From contig NZ_JAFIQT010000005.1 of NCBI RefSeq assembly GCF_017355935.1, positions 124,001 to 188,000 of the forward strand: 64,000 bases of DNA, written 5' to 3'. The position numbers were made by a program, and so were the translations under genes. Of this stretch, positions 9,487 to 18,585 are shown in pieces. A model generated the notes under the pieces. That model was not told where the DNA came from. It ran no database searches and saw only the letters and a list, made by a program, of their open reading frames with translations. Origin of the DNA: Telluribacter humicola (lineage in GTDB: Bacteria > Bacteroidota > Bacteroidia > Cytophagales > Spirosomataceae). Position 1 is the stretch's first letter, and every line of letters starts with the position of its first letter.

Positions 9487-9612
9487 CCGTTTGTAAAATT
9501 TTCCGATATGAATAATTAGGTGACACTTACCATCTATAAAAAGTATACCCTTAGGCTGGAAGTAGCATGTAGCATGGTATGATAAAGAGGCTGACGATAG
9601 GAGATATCATCT

Positions 9613-10827
9613 TTATTTTAATTTATCAGTAGCCCAGTCTTTTGCCTTATCAAAAGCGGAGGGACCATCATCACCCTCCGAAGTATCTTCCTCTCCAAAC
9701 AAGTACCCCAGTGGATTCAGGACGGGTACATGATCAAAAATAACTTTGACGATGCCTAGCGCCGGAATGGCCACCAGCATACCCACAATTCCCCATAACG
9801 CATTGCCCAGTACCACCACCAGAATAGTTACGACCGGGTTCAGGTTGACCTTACCGCCGACCAGGTAGGGCTCAAGGGTGTAGGTTTCTATGAATTGCGT
9901 AAGACCAAAGGTGACAGTAACCCCGATTACCTGTGACATACTACCCCCTGATAAGAGAGCAAAACTGAGTGCAAGTAAATACCCGATAATATTGCCCAGG
10001 TAAGGAATAAGGACCAAAACAGCCGCCAATATGGATATAAGTATGGCATTCTGAACGCCCGAAATCAAAAGCCCGATGGAGTACACAATGGACAGAATAA
10101 CGATCTCGATCATACGTCCGAAAAGGTAACTCTGCGAAACCTGGGCAGCACTGGAAATTATACTGCTGGTTGTTTCCCGTTTGTCATTGGGAGCCATTTT
10201 TATGATAGAATCTTTAAACTTCTTCCGGTAAAGCAGAAAAAAGAAAATGTACACCAGCGTAATCAGGCTGGTACCAATCAGACTCAGGAACTGCATGATA
10301 AAGCTGCCCGCTTTGGCCATCATGGAGCCTCCCCCCGAGCCGGATCCCTGACTTTGCTGGCTCTGTGTAGCTGATTGATTCTGGCTTTGCTGCTGGCCAC
10401 TTTGGGTTTGTGAAGAACCGGAAGATGCGTTTCCCAATAGGCTACCGGGTAGTTTTTGTTGCTGTTCCTCAATGGAAAGTCCCGTTTTTTCAGCAATGTA
10501 TTGTTGTAAGTTGTTGATTTTTGGTTCAAGTTTCTGCTTCATTTGTGGCCAGTCTTCCGAAAAACGCTTTACCTGATACGCTAGTACACCTGTCAGTACC
10601 GCGAAAAAAAGGATAATCAGAAGATCCGCACTGAGGGATGCCCAGACCCGTTTCATGCCCTTGCGCTCAAACCAGTTAGCGACGGGTAATACTACCATAG
10701 CGAGTATGGCAGCTACTGCAACCGGAGCCAGAAAAGATTTACCTTTAACCAATCCTGAAAACAGAAAATAAAGACCAACAATTAGCAGCGTGGTACAAAG
10801 GAGCATGTTGAACGCTTTGTTTTTCAT
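9613..10827 (-). CDS. AI-2E family membrane transporter with Gln/Ser-rich insert
   Basis: A 404-residue integral membrane protein of the AI-2E family (PF01594; PerM/TqsA-like). The family pattern is visible: paired N-terminal helices, a large soluble loop, then a block of helices with conserved P-Y-x-G and DNxxxEPxxxG-like motifs (here VLIPYLGNIIGY and FIETYTLEPYLVGG). Characterised members export autoinducer-2 or act as Na+(Li+)/H+ antiporters; the substrate here is unknown. The soluble loop carries a low-complexity Gln/Ser/Gly stretch at about residues 133-169 that the neighbouring paralogue lacks. It lies 67 bp downstream of that paralogue (10895-11989), probably in one transcript. Confidence 0.88.
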   Translation of the reverse strand: MKNKAFNMLLCTTLLIVGLYFLFSGLVKGKSFLAPVAVAAILAMVVLPVANWFERKGMKRVWASLSADLLIILFFAVLTGVLAYQVKRFSEDWPQMKQKLEPKINNLQQYIAEKTGLSIEEQQQKLPGSLLGNASSGSSQTQSGQQQSQNQSATQSQQSQGSGSGGGSMMAKAGSFIMQFLSLIGTSLITLVYIFFFLLYRKKFKDSIIKMAPNDKRETTSSIISSAAQVSQSYLFGRMIEIVILSIVYSIGLLISGVQNAILISILAAVLVLIPYLGNIIGYLLALSFALLSGGSMSQVIGVTVTFGLTQFIETYTLEPYLVGGKVNLNPVVTILVVVLGNALWGIVGMLVAIPALGIVKVIFDHVPVLNPLGYLFGEEDTSEGDDGPSAFDKAKDWATDKLK

Positions 10828-10894
10828 GAGCTAATTAGTTTGATTATTAGGGAGTTAATTTCAGGCTTCTATAAAAAACTACCAGTAGAAAGCA

Positions 10895-11989
10895 CTATTT
10901 GTTTTTCAGAGACTTGAAATAATCCTTGATTTTGCCGATCCAGACTGATTCTGATAAATCGTCCTGCATCAGAAAACCCAATGGACTGAGACTAGGAATA
11001 TGATCGCAAATAGCACGTATAACTGCAAACAGGGGAATGAAAAGGATCATACCGGCAACTCCCCAAATCAATTCTCCGGTCACGATGGCTACAATGATCA
11101 TCAATGGGCTCAGGTTCATATTGGCTCCCATCACAAAAGGTTCGATCAGGTTGTTGTCAATGGCCTGGGCTGCCACCAGAATAAGGATAGTAGGTATAAC
11201 CAGATCCGTAGAGCCGCTCAGTAGTGCCATGGATATGGGAAAGAAGCTACCTATAAAGGGACCGATATATGGTACTATACTTGGTAAAACGGCCAACAGG
11301 CTCATCAGGATAGCATTGCGAAGACCTATTGCCGAAAAGCCAACTCCGTAAAATATAGCCAGGAACAGCATGGAAACCAGACGACCACCCAGATACTTGG
11401 AGGATACCTGCGTAATCTCCCGGATGGTATCCTTTGCCTCGGGCTTACTTTCGTGAGAGCTTATCTTCAGGAAAAACCTTTTGTACTTGTCACGCTGCCA
11501 GATCAGGAATAACATATATATAAGTACCAGTACTATAGAACTGATCATGCCTAATACACCATTCAGGAAGACCTTTACCATACTATTTGATGAGTCGGCA
11601 AGTTTTTCGGACTGATCATCTACAAACTTGGTTTGTTTCCAGGGCGAAATACCAAACTCCTGATTGATCCATTGCTGTACCTGATCGATCACTTGTTGCA
11701 GACGAGGCCACATCTCGTCCATATCCTGCGAGATGCGGGTAATTTCGGAAGCTATCACCCACACAAAACCTGTTATAATCAGGACCAGGATCAGTAAGCA
11801 GGCAATAGTCGCCAGCAAGCGGCTGAGTCCCCAATCTTCGAGCTTGCGGCTTACCGGCAGGAACAGCATAGACAGTATTATAGCAAAGCTCAATGGGACC
11901 AGAAAGGGGCGGCCCAGGTAAAGAAATGCAACTAACAGAATAAGGAAAAATAACGTGGCAGTAGCTCGATAAATGGAAACGCCTTTCAT
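10895..11989 (-). CDS. AI-2E family membrane transporter (paralogue)
   Basis: A 364-residue integral membrane protein of the AI-2E family, paralogous to the next gene downstream (9613-10827). It has two N-terminal helices (about 10-45 and 58-82), a soluble loop, then multiple helices with family motifs such as SIVPYIGPFIGSFFP and NLIEPFVMGANMNLSP. The acidic C-terminal tail resembles that of its paralogue, which suggests local gene duplication. The substrate is unknown: AI-2 export, organic-ion export and sodium/proton antiport have all been assigned in this family. The start ATG at 11989 immediately precedes the first membrane helix. Confidence 0.88.
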   Translation of the reverse strand: MKGVSIYRATATLFFLILLVAFLYLGRPFLVPLSFAIILSMLFLPVSRKLEDWGLSRLLATIACLLILVLIITGFVWVIASEITRISQDMDEMWPRLQQVIDQVQQWINQEFGISPWKQTKFVDDQSEKLADSSNSMVKVFLNGVLGMISSIVLVLIYMLFLIWQRDKYKRFFLKISSHESKPEAKDTIREITQVSSKYLGGRLVSMLFLAIFYGVGFSAIGLRNAILMSLLAVLPSIVPYIGPFIGSFFPISMALLSGSTDLVIPTILILVAAQAIDNNLIEPFVMGANMNLSPLMIIVAIVTGELIWGVAGMILFIPLFAVIRAICDHIPSLSPLGFLMQDDLSESVWIGKIKDYFKSLKNK

Positions 11990-12147
11990 AAATGATCGGG
12001 GACAAGAGGTTGTAGTTTATCTTGAACAACAGGTACACTGCTCCTCACTAATCTGTCCACCCAGGTACCATTCAATTAAAAAGAATGAATAAAATCATAC
12101 CAACGTATAGTAATTAAACTTCAACCGGCTCATGCTATACAAAAAAG

Positions 12148-12188
12148 ACAGGCTGTATTCCTCTAGCTATAGCCGGAATACAGCCTGT
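12148..12188 (-). terminator. Intrinsic terminator after the alpha-glucosidase gene
   Basis: A perfect 14-bp stem (12148-12161 with 12175-12188), 13-nt loop, followed on the minus strand by a run of T residues (complement of 12141-12146). It lies 24 bp after the stop of the GH13 gene. Confidence 0.9.
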
Positions 12189-12212
12189 TTATGGTAAAAA
12201 ATGGAGCTGGAT

Positions 12213-13829
12213 TTACTTGTCAATCAGCATGATGATTCCTTCATCACCACCCAGAGAGAGTGTGTTTTCCAGGTAGGTACCCTCTCTTTCCGGTTCGGTC
12301 GCTATGATTACCTTTCCGCGTAAACCTTCCCCCTTGGGTGTGTAGTAGCAGGGACGGTGACTTAGATTGAGCATAACGAGGAAGCACTTGTTTTCATACT
12401 CCCGAGTATATACGATCATTTGCTTATCTGAATGAATAGGCTTAAAATTCCCGATATGAAGGGCAGGTTCCTGCTGTCGTAGCTGAACCAGCTTTCGGTA
12501 GTAGGTCAGCATTGAAAGCTTAGCCTCCCGCTGATTCATCACATTGATCCGTTTGTAGTTGCCGGGGAGAGGTAGCCATGGCTCCGCATCCTCTACGGTG
12601 AAGCCGGCATTGGGACTGTCGTCCCACTGCATGGGGGTACGAGCCGGGTCGCGGCTAACGTTCAAATCAGGCATATTGAGCCCTTGCGGATCTTTGACTT
12701 TATCGGGTGGTATGGGTACATCACGCATACCTAGTTCATCACCGTAGTAGAGCGTGGGAGTACCCCGTAGCGTCAGGAGTAACATAGCTGCTACCCGGGC
12801 CTGATCGATACCTATGCGGCTGGCGATCCTTGGATTATCATGGTTGCCCAGTACCCAGTTGGGCCAGCCATCCGGTGGCAGGGCTCCTTCGTACTCGTCA
12901 ATGGCGGTGGCGATGCGCTGCGGATCCCATGACATAGTAATAAGCTGGAAGTTGAAGGGCAGGTGCGCTCCGTTGCCGTTCTGACCGTAGTACGTGACCA
13001 GCCGGTGAATAGGCAGGTATATTTCCCCTATGATTACACGCTTATCGTACTCATCAGTCAGGGCACGCATCATCCTGACTATATCATGTATTTCGGGCTG
13101 ATCCGTAGAATAGGCCGGAATCAATTCATTGTAAGTAACATCTACATTCGGTGCGTAGTCCAGGTTCTTGGGGTTGTCACGAAGCTGTTTGTCTTTGATC
13201 ATGTGCCACATCACATCCACCCGGAAGCCGTCTACGCCTTTGTCCAGCCAGAAGCGCATGACATTCATCATGGCCTGCTGTACCTCCGGATTGCGCCAGT
13301 TCAGGTCAGGTTGTTCTTTCAGGAAGGCGTGGTAGTAGTACTGCTGCGTAGTATCATCCCACTCCCAACCACTGCCCCCAAACACGCTCAGCCAGTTGTT
13401 AGGCGGAGTACCATCCTCATTGGCATCATTCCAGATGTACCAGTCACGCTTTGGATTGTCACGTGAGGATTTGGACTCCAGAAACCAGGGGTGCTGATCA
13501 GAGGTATGGTTCGGTACCAGGTCCAGGATGAGCTTCATCCCCCGCCTGTGTACCTCAGCCAGCAGTTCGTCGAAGTCCTCCATCGTGCCGAACAACTGGT
13601 GGATGCCTGTGTAGTCGGCAATGTCATAGCCAAAATCAGCCATGGGTGAGGGATAAATCGGCGATACCCATATGGCTTCTATTCCCAGCCACTCCAGGTA
13701 GTCCAGACGCTGGAGAATGCCGCGCAGATCGCCCACGCCATCACTATTACTGTCCTGATAGGATCGGGGATAGATCTGGTAGATGACACCTTTCTGCCAC
13801 CACAGGTACTCTTGCTTTGTATCACTCAT
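12213..13829 (-). CDS. GH13 alpha-glucosidase / oligo-alpha-glucosidase
   Basis: A 538-residue cytoplasmic GH13 enzyme, starting MSDTKQEYLWWQKGVIYQIYP, that hydrolyses short alpha-glucosides such as maltodextrins, isomaltose or related sugars. Catalytic residues in this numbering are Asp205 in DGFRVDVMW, Glu269 in IIGEIY and Asp331 in LGNHDNPR; LILDLVPNHTS is the first conserved GH13 region. The frame stays open for 64 further codons upstream, but that part lacks family similarity and overlaps the neighbouring gene, so I chose the ATG at 13829. The luciferase-like gene ends 68 bp upstream, suggesting co-transcription. Family members without a signal peptide process imported or stored alpha-glucans; the exact linkage preference is not resolved. 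Confidence 0.9.
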   Translation of the reverse strand: MSDTKQEYLWWQKGVIYQIYPRSYQDSNSDGVGDLRGILQRLDYLEWLGIEAIWVSPIYPSPMADFGYDIADYTGIHQLFGTMEDFDELLAEVHRRGMKLILDLVPNHTSDQHPWFLESKSSRDNPKRDWYIWNDANEDGTPPNNWLSVFGGSGWEWDDTTQQYYYHAFLKEQPDLNWRNPEVQQAMMNVMRFWLDKGVDGFRVDVMWHMIKDKQLRDNPKNLDYAPNVDVTYNELIPAYSTDQPEIHDIVRMMRALTDEYDKRVIIGEIYLPIHRLVTYYGQNGNGAHLPFNFQLITMSWDPQRIATAIDEYEGALPPDGWPNWVLGNHDNPRIASRIGIDQARVAAMLLLTLRGTPTLYYGDELGMRDVPIPPDKVKDPQGLNMPDLNVSRDPARTPMQWDDSPNAGFTVEDAEPWLPLPGNYKRINVMNQREAKLSMLTYYRKLVQLRQQEPALHIGNFKPIHSDKQMIVYTREYENKCFLVMLNLSHRPCYYTPKGEGLRGKVIIATEPEREGTYLENTLSLGGDEGIIMLIDK

Positions 13830-13897
13830 CGTATGAATAGGTTTAGCAGACAGACCCGGTCTTGTGACCTGTACCTGGGCTGTCTGGTGCCTGACAA

Positions 13898-14878
13898 TTA
13901 TTTTCTGGTTAATACGGGTACTACCTTTTCCCCAAAGACTTCTATAAATTGTTCCTGCTCTACGTTGACGTTGTGCAGGTACAGATGGGTTACGCCCAGT
14001 TCGACATCCTTCATCAGCCATTCGATATGCTGATCAGTACTGTCTGATACCCGTACGTGCGGCTCCATCTGGTCGGGAGTGACCATACTGCCCGCTATAT
14101 CAAAGCCCTCGGGCATACGTATATCTGATAGAAGTGCCGACTGGAAAATGTTATTTTTCCACTGCTCGTGCGCTCCCCGCAGGGCTTTTTTCTTCGTGGT
14201 GTCGTACGAGAGCTGTACTTTCAGGTAGATGGGTTTGTTTTCTCCTCCTCCCTCGTGAAAGGCCTCCACCATTTTTTTCATATCCTCGGGTGGTCGGGAG
14301 GTGGTGATCATGCCATCAGCCCAGCTTCCCAGCCATTTGGCCGTAGCGGTGGTGAGAGCAGGTCCTATTATAGGCGGAATGTAGTCAGGCCGGGTATATA
14401 GCTTGGCTTCCTGCACGGTTACGTGTCCGTAATGGGTTACCGTCTCTCCCCGCCAGAGGGCTCGCATTATATCTATACACTCCTTAAGTCGTTCATTCCG
14501 AATCTGCTTGGTAGGCCATTTCTCACCGTTGATATGTTCATTCAGAAACTGACCGCTACCGGCAGCAATAAAGAACCTGTTTGGAAACATCTCACATAGC
14601 GTAGCTACCGCCTGGGCAATAATAGCCGGATTGTATCTTTGAACCGGAGCATTAACTACTCCAAAGTGCAGATTAGTGCCGTGCATAGCTGCTCCAAGCC
14701 AGCTCCATACAAAGCCACTCTCACCCTGATTTTCGCTCCAGGGCATAAAGTGGTCAGAAGTCAAGGCATGAGTAAAGCCGGCTTGTTCGGCTTTTTGGGC
14801 AAGTTGCAGCAGGTGGCTTGGTTTGAACTGTTCGTGTGAATTATGAAATCCAACTTTAATATCTTCTGTTACAGCCAT
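13898..14878 (-). CDS. LLM-class (luciferase-like) flavin-dependent oxidoreductase
   Basis: A 326-residue TIM-barrel protein of the bacterial luciferase-like superfamily. It resembles F420-dependent glucose-6-phosphate dehydrogenase-like proteins: SDHFMPWSENQGESGFVWSW near residues 41-60 and AAGSGQFLNEHI near 104-116 fit that group. Known data place a small subfamily of these (TIGR03885) in bacteria without F420, where FMN is thought to be used instead; I think this protein belongs there. The substrate is unknown. It is upstream of the GH13 alpha-glucosidase with a 68-bp gap, so a sugar-related substrate is possible but not shown. Confidence 0.85.
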   Translation of the reverse strand: MAVTEDIKVGFHNSHEQFKPSHLLQLAQKAEQAGFTHALTSDHFMPWSENQGESGFVWSWLGAAMHGTNLHFGVVNAPVQRYNPAIIAQAVATLCEMFPNRFFIAAGSGQFLNEHINGEKWPTKQIRNERLKECIDIMRALWRGETVTHYGHVTVQEAKLYTRPDYIPPIIGPALTTATAKWLGSWADGMITTSRPPEDMKKMVEAFHEGGGENKPIYLKVQLSYDTTKKKALRGAHEQWKNNIFQSALLSDIRMPEGFDIAGSMVTPDQMEPHVRVSDSTDQHIEWLMKDVELGVTHLYLHNVNVEQEQFIEVFGEKVVPVLTRK

Positions 14879-15251
14879 GAATATTACTTATTTTCATATG
14901 GTGTGGAAATGAATACACATATTAATTCCTGTGAATCAAGTCTATAACCGTCAAAAGTTTAAGTATGTTGGGTACTAAGCCGGAAATTGGTACATGAACC
15001 AGCTCATTTTTGATATTATGTTCAACCGTGAGGTAGTAGCAAAATGTACCATTATACTACGGGACAATAGAGTATGACTCGGGTAGGGTATCAGTAGTAA
15101 GTACGTCACGGATATACATGCTCCAGGTCAAACAGGTACTACCCAAGCCAGGCATGTACTGAATGTAAAAGGTAGGCGCTGGCACAGATTTTAGTTTTTG
15201 ATATATATCCTTACATATACCAGAAAGTGAACAGGAGTAAGGGTATATCAG
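14879..15251. other. Divergent intergenic region
   Basis: About 370 bp between the minus-strand luciferase-like gene and the plus-strand TIGR02587 gene; promoters of both must lie here. I see no gene, clear hairpin or exact promoter match. Confidence 0.55.
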
Positions 15252-16127
15252 ATGACAAAATATCAGGATTCATCACGTCCTATTAAAGAATCTCTTGAAG
15301 AATACGGACGGGGTATTGCAGGAGGTCTGCTTTTCAGCTTTCCGTTGCTCTATACCATGGAGGTTTGGTGGGCCGGTTTTATAGCTTCGCCTTTACAGCT
15401 TATCGGGGTTATACTCTTTACGTTCCTGCTCCTGTTGGGCTATAACCGGTATGCAGGCATGCATCCGGAGGCGCATTGGCGTAGTATTGTTCTTGATTCC
15501 TTTGAAGAGATTGCGATTGGTTTTCTGTTGGCTTTTGGCGTACTGCTTATGCTCAGACGCATAGAGTTTGACTCCATGTCCATGGTCGAGATCGTAGGTA
15601 AGGTCGTGATTGAGGCCATGGTGGTATCAATAGGGGTATCCATAGGTACCTCACAGCTAGGCATTGAAACTGAGGATTCTGCTCCCACCAAAGAAGAGAA
15701 GAAGATGATTAAGCAAATAGAGGAGGAACGTCAGCATAGTCTGTTTGGATTGGTCGTGCTGGGTATATGCGGAAGTGTAGTAGTAGGAGGTAACGTTGCG
15801 CCAACGGAAGAAATCCTGATGATCGGAATCCAGTCCAAACCGATCCACATCCTGACTATGGCCTTAGTCTCCTTGTTTCTGTGCTTACTGATTATTTTCT
15901 ACAGTGATTTCAGGGGAGGTGTACTCGAGGGCTCCAAAGTAGCTATTCAGGTAGTTGTCTTACAGACATGTACCTGTTATGTCATTGCTTTAGGTACGTC
16001 TGCTCTTCTGCTCTGGTTCTTTGGCCGCTTTGATGATTCCAGCTTATGGGTCTGCTTTTCTCAGACCATAGCCCTGGGAGTACTATCTTCTCTGGGAGCC
16101 TCGGCTGGTAATCTGCTTATCAGATAA
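15252..16127 (+). CDS. TIGR02587-family integral membrane protein
   Basis: A 291-residue polytopic membrane protein with about seven to eight hydrophobic helices. The N-terminal stretch with YGRGIAGGLLFSFPLLYTME is typical of the TIGR02587/DUF2391 family, whose function is unknown. A charged loop (about residues 137-160, with EDSAPTKEEKKMIKQIEEER) separates two membrane bundles. The family is known to occur next to a TIGR02588 gene, and that partner follows here 11 bp downstream, so the two probably act together in the membrane. Confidence 0.85.
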   Translation: MTKYQDSSRPIKESLEEYGRGIAGGLLFSFPLLYTMEVWWAGFIASPLQLIGVILFTFLLLLGYNRYAGMHPEAHWRSIVLDSFEEIAIGFLLAFGVLLMLRRIEFDSMSMVEIVGKVVIEAMVVSIGVSIGTSQLGIETEDSAPTKEEKKMIKQIEEERQHSLFGLVVLGICGSVVVGGNVAPTEEILMIGIQSKPIHILTMALVSLFLCLLIIFYSDFRGGVLEGSKVAIQVVVLQTCTCYVIALGTSALLLWFFGRFDDSSLWVCFSQTIALGVLSSLGASAGNLLIR

Positions 16128-16138
16128 TACTACTGTGT

Positions 16139-16543
16139 ATGACTAATCGTACTAACACCTATATAGACCGCAAAAACATCCTGGAGTACAGCATGGCCGG
16201 TTTAGGCTTTTTGCTGGTACTATCCATTTTTATATACCTTATCTACAAAACTGTTTCATTCAAAGCTGAGCCACCTCAATTGTACCTGCAGTACTTTCAC
16301 GAGCCGGGCCGCTATGAGCCTCATCGGTACCATGTTATTGTACATAATAAAGGAGCTGAAACAGCTGAGGCTATCATTATTGAACTTACGCTGGTGAAAG
16401 GGGGAGAAGAGTTGGAAAAAAGCCAGCTCGACGTAGCATTTTGCCCAAAGGAGTCCAGTCGGGAAGGCTACGTGTCTTTCATTGAAAATCCTGCCCAGGC
16501 GGATACAATCAAAGCCCGTGTCGTTAGCTATAATATTCCCTGA
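16139..16543 (+). CDS. TIGR02588-family single-pass membrane protein
   Basis: A 134-residue protein with one N-terminal membrane helix (about residues 17-36, LAGLGFLLVLSIFIYLIYK-like) followed by an extracytoplasmic beta-rich domain. It fits the TIGR02588 family, which is recognised mainly by its tandem position with TIGR02587. The helix probably anchors the domain outside the cytoplasmic membrane. Function is unknown. It is 11 bp after its partner gene and 120 bp before the DUF1259 gene. Confidence 0.8.
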   Translation: MTNRTNTYIDRKNILEYSMAGLGFLLVLSIFIYLIYKTVSFKAEPPQLYLQYFHEPGRYEPHRYHVIVHNKGAETAEAIIIELTLVKGGEELEKSQLDVAFCPKESSREGYVSFIENPAQADTIKARVVSYNIP

Positions 16544-16663
16544 AAGTGTAGCTTTGCTTCATTAAGAGACTTATTTTTTCTCATTCTGAAACAGTATCGG
16601 GTGCGTGAAGTTTTAGCACTAGTACACAGTTAATTACTTGTTTGTCCTGCTCTTTTTTAACCT

Positions 16664-17650
16664 ATGAAAACAACAAAATTGACTCGCAGACAGGTTCTGC
16701 AGAGTTCAGCCCTGGCCGGTATAACCAGTATGCTGGCCGGTATAAAACCAACACTTGCCGGCCCAACCGACAAGCCGCTACTCGAAACACCCCCCTTGAC
16801 CCGCCAGGAAGTTGCCGCCATTGAGTCGGCATTGGGTAAGAAGGGTACCTACCACGAATCTCAATCTGTACATACCACAGCCCTGCCCCGCAACGACCTG
16901 AAGGTAACGGTCAAGGGGGAGTCGGTACCTACCACCTTTGGATTTGGCGGATGGGTGTCGTTCAAAAAAACACTCGAAGGGGACTCTACCGTCATGATGA
17001 GTGATACTGTTCTGCTGGAAGAAGAGGTAAATCCGCTTATATCGGTTGCCCAGGCCAATGGACTCGAGGTAAGCGCCATTCATAACCACTTTTTCTACGA
17101 GCAGCCCCGGATCTTCTACATGCACCTGCACGGGTCTGGTACTACTGCCGAACTGGCGCAGAAGTACGCCGCAACCATTAAGCAGACCAAGCTCTATCCG
17201 GCCAATCAGACGGGCGCAACTGCGGGGCGTCCGGCTGGTGAAGTATTTGATATTCCGGCACTGGATGGCATCGTCAAGAGTTTTGGTGCGGTCAATGGTC
17301 CTACCTATAAGTATACCATAGCTCGTGAGGACCTGTCGGTACTGGCGATGGGTGCCGAAATGACTGCCGCCATGGGGCTCAACTCATGGGCATCTTTTGC
17401 GGGCAACAAAGCCAGTGCTCATATCGCGGGGGACATTGCGATGCTGGAACACGAAGTGAATCCGGTGATCAAAGCTCTGCGGGGCAATGGACTGGAAGTA
17501 GTAGCCCTGCACAATCATATGCTGGACGATGACCCTCGCATTTTCTTCCTCCACTACTTCGGAAGTGGTCCGGCGACACAGCTGGCTCAGGGATTTAGGG
17601 CAGCCCTGGATGAATTGGGAAAGCCCGACGAAAGACCTATGAAGCATTAA
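16664..17650 (+). CDS. DUF1259 (LppY/LpqO-like) protein with twin-arginine signal
   Basis: A 328-residue exported protein made of two DUF1259 repeats (about 55-185 and 200-320). Each repeat has a copy of a motif of the type EVNPL or EVNPV, then NGLEVxAxHNHxxxxxPRIFxxH, with histidines that could bind a metal or ligand. The N-terminus TRRQVLQSSALAG has the paired arginines and hydrophobic segment of a Tat signal, which suggests export in folded form. The family (PF07485, including mycobacterial LppY/LpqO lipoproteins) has no firmly assigned activity. It is followed 9 bp later by an SGNH hydrolase gene, so the two are likely co-transcribed. Confidence 0.87.
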   Translation: MKTTKLTRRQVLQSSALAGITSMLAGIKPTLAGPTDKPLLETPPLTRQEVAAIESALGKKGTYHESQSVHTTALPRNDLKVTVKGESVPTTFGFGGWVSFKKTLEGDSTVMMSDTVLLEEEVNPLISVAQANGLEVSAIHNHFFYEQPRIFYMHLHGSGTTAELAQKYAATIKQTKLYPANQTGATAGRPAGEVFDIPALDGIVKSFGAVNGPTYKYTIAREDLSVLAMGAEMTAAMGLNSWASFAGNKASAHIAGDIAMLEHEVNPVIKALRGNGLEVVALHNHMLDDDPRIFFLHYFGSGPATQLAQGFRAALDELGKPDERPMKH

Positions 17651-17659
17651 AGTGGTAGT

Positions 17660-18343
17660 ATGATTAGAGAAAGTATATTAGTGATGATGGTCTTGTCGAG
17701 TTTTGGTAGTGTGACGGCTCAGACGGCTTTGCCCGTTGACTCTAGTTACGCAGTACCTTACTACGCTCAGCGTCTGGCTTTTTTCAGGCTCATGCCTGAT
17801 CAGAAAAATGAAATAGTTTTTCTGGGCAACAGCCTGATTGAGTGGGGCGAATGGCAGGAGTTATTAGCTCGTCAGCCAGTAGTCAACCGTGGGATCAGCG
17901 GGGACAACACCTATGGTGTACTTGCCCGACTGGATGAAGTAGTCTCATCCCGGCCAGCGCGGATATACCTGATGGTGGGTACCAACGACCTGCTGAGCCG
18001 CATTCCTGATAACATCATTATTCGCAACTACTCCCGTATACTTAGCCAAATCCGGGTACATTCACCCAAAACACGGGTGTACATTCACAGCTTGTTACCA
18101 GTCAACGAGCCTTTGTTACCGGATACTTACAAGGTACTGACCAACGAAAAAATCCGACAGCTCAACCAAAAGCTCCGTCAGTTTGCGGAGGCAAATAGTA
18201 TTCCCTTTGTAAATGTATATGAGGTCTTTGCGGATGATAGTGGACAGCTCCGAAAAGAGTTATCTCTGGATGGATTGCACATAACTTCCAGTGCCTATAT
18301 TGAGTGGGTGGATTTTCTGCGACGGCAAAAATATCTTAGATAG
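17660..18343 (+). CDS. Secreted SGNH/GDSL hydrolase
   Basis: A 227-residue esterase-type hydrolase of the SGNH superfamily. Block I is FLGNSLIEWG with nucleophile Ser58, block II has Gly81 in RGISGDNT, block III is GTND with Asn109, and block V is SLDGLHIT with the Asp204/His207 pair. An N-terminal signal peptide ends near residue 20 (VTA-Q). The layout resembles bacterial PAF-acetylhydrolase-like and carbohydrate esterase members, which remove acyl groups from lipids or glycans; the substrate here is unknown. It lies 9 bp after the DUF1259 gene. Confidence 0.9.
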   Translation: MIRESILVMMVLSSFGSVTAQTALPVDSSYAVPYYAQRLAFFRLMPDQKNEIVFLGNSLIEWGEWQELLARQPVVNRGISGDNTYGVLARLDEVVSSRPARIYLMVGTNDLLSRIPDNIIIRNYSRILSQIRVHSPKTRVYIHSLLPVNEPLLPDTYKVLTNEKIRQLNQKLRQFAEANSIPFVNVYEVFADDSGQLRKELSLDGLHITSSAYIEWVDFLRRQKYLR

Positions 18344-18585
18344 GATAAGACTTTGATTATGTGAAAGAAGATCAGCGATAAGTAAACAATTGTTTCCTTA
18401 AAATAGTAATATACTAAGGAAAAATTTAATTTATTCATACGTTCATAATCGAATTACTTGTATCTTAGAAAAATCGAGGTGGTAGTTGAGTTAATTTTTT
18501 ACACTTCTAATTTTTATTTAATAATGACCATTCTCTCTATATCAAATGTGAAAGATAATTTTAAGAGTGTTGTCACACTGAGATC

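Noticed and set aside
12963-13466. A 167-codon open frame on the plus strand
   Set aside because: It lies antisense inside the GH13 alpha-glucosidase, whose catalytic motifs are complete, and its translation resembles no family.
13830-14021. 64-codon upstream extension of the alpha-glucosidase frame
   Set aside because: The extension has no GH13 similarity and overlaps the luciferase-like gene; the ATG at 13829 directly precedes the conserved WWQKGVIYQIYPRS start.
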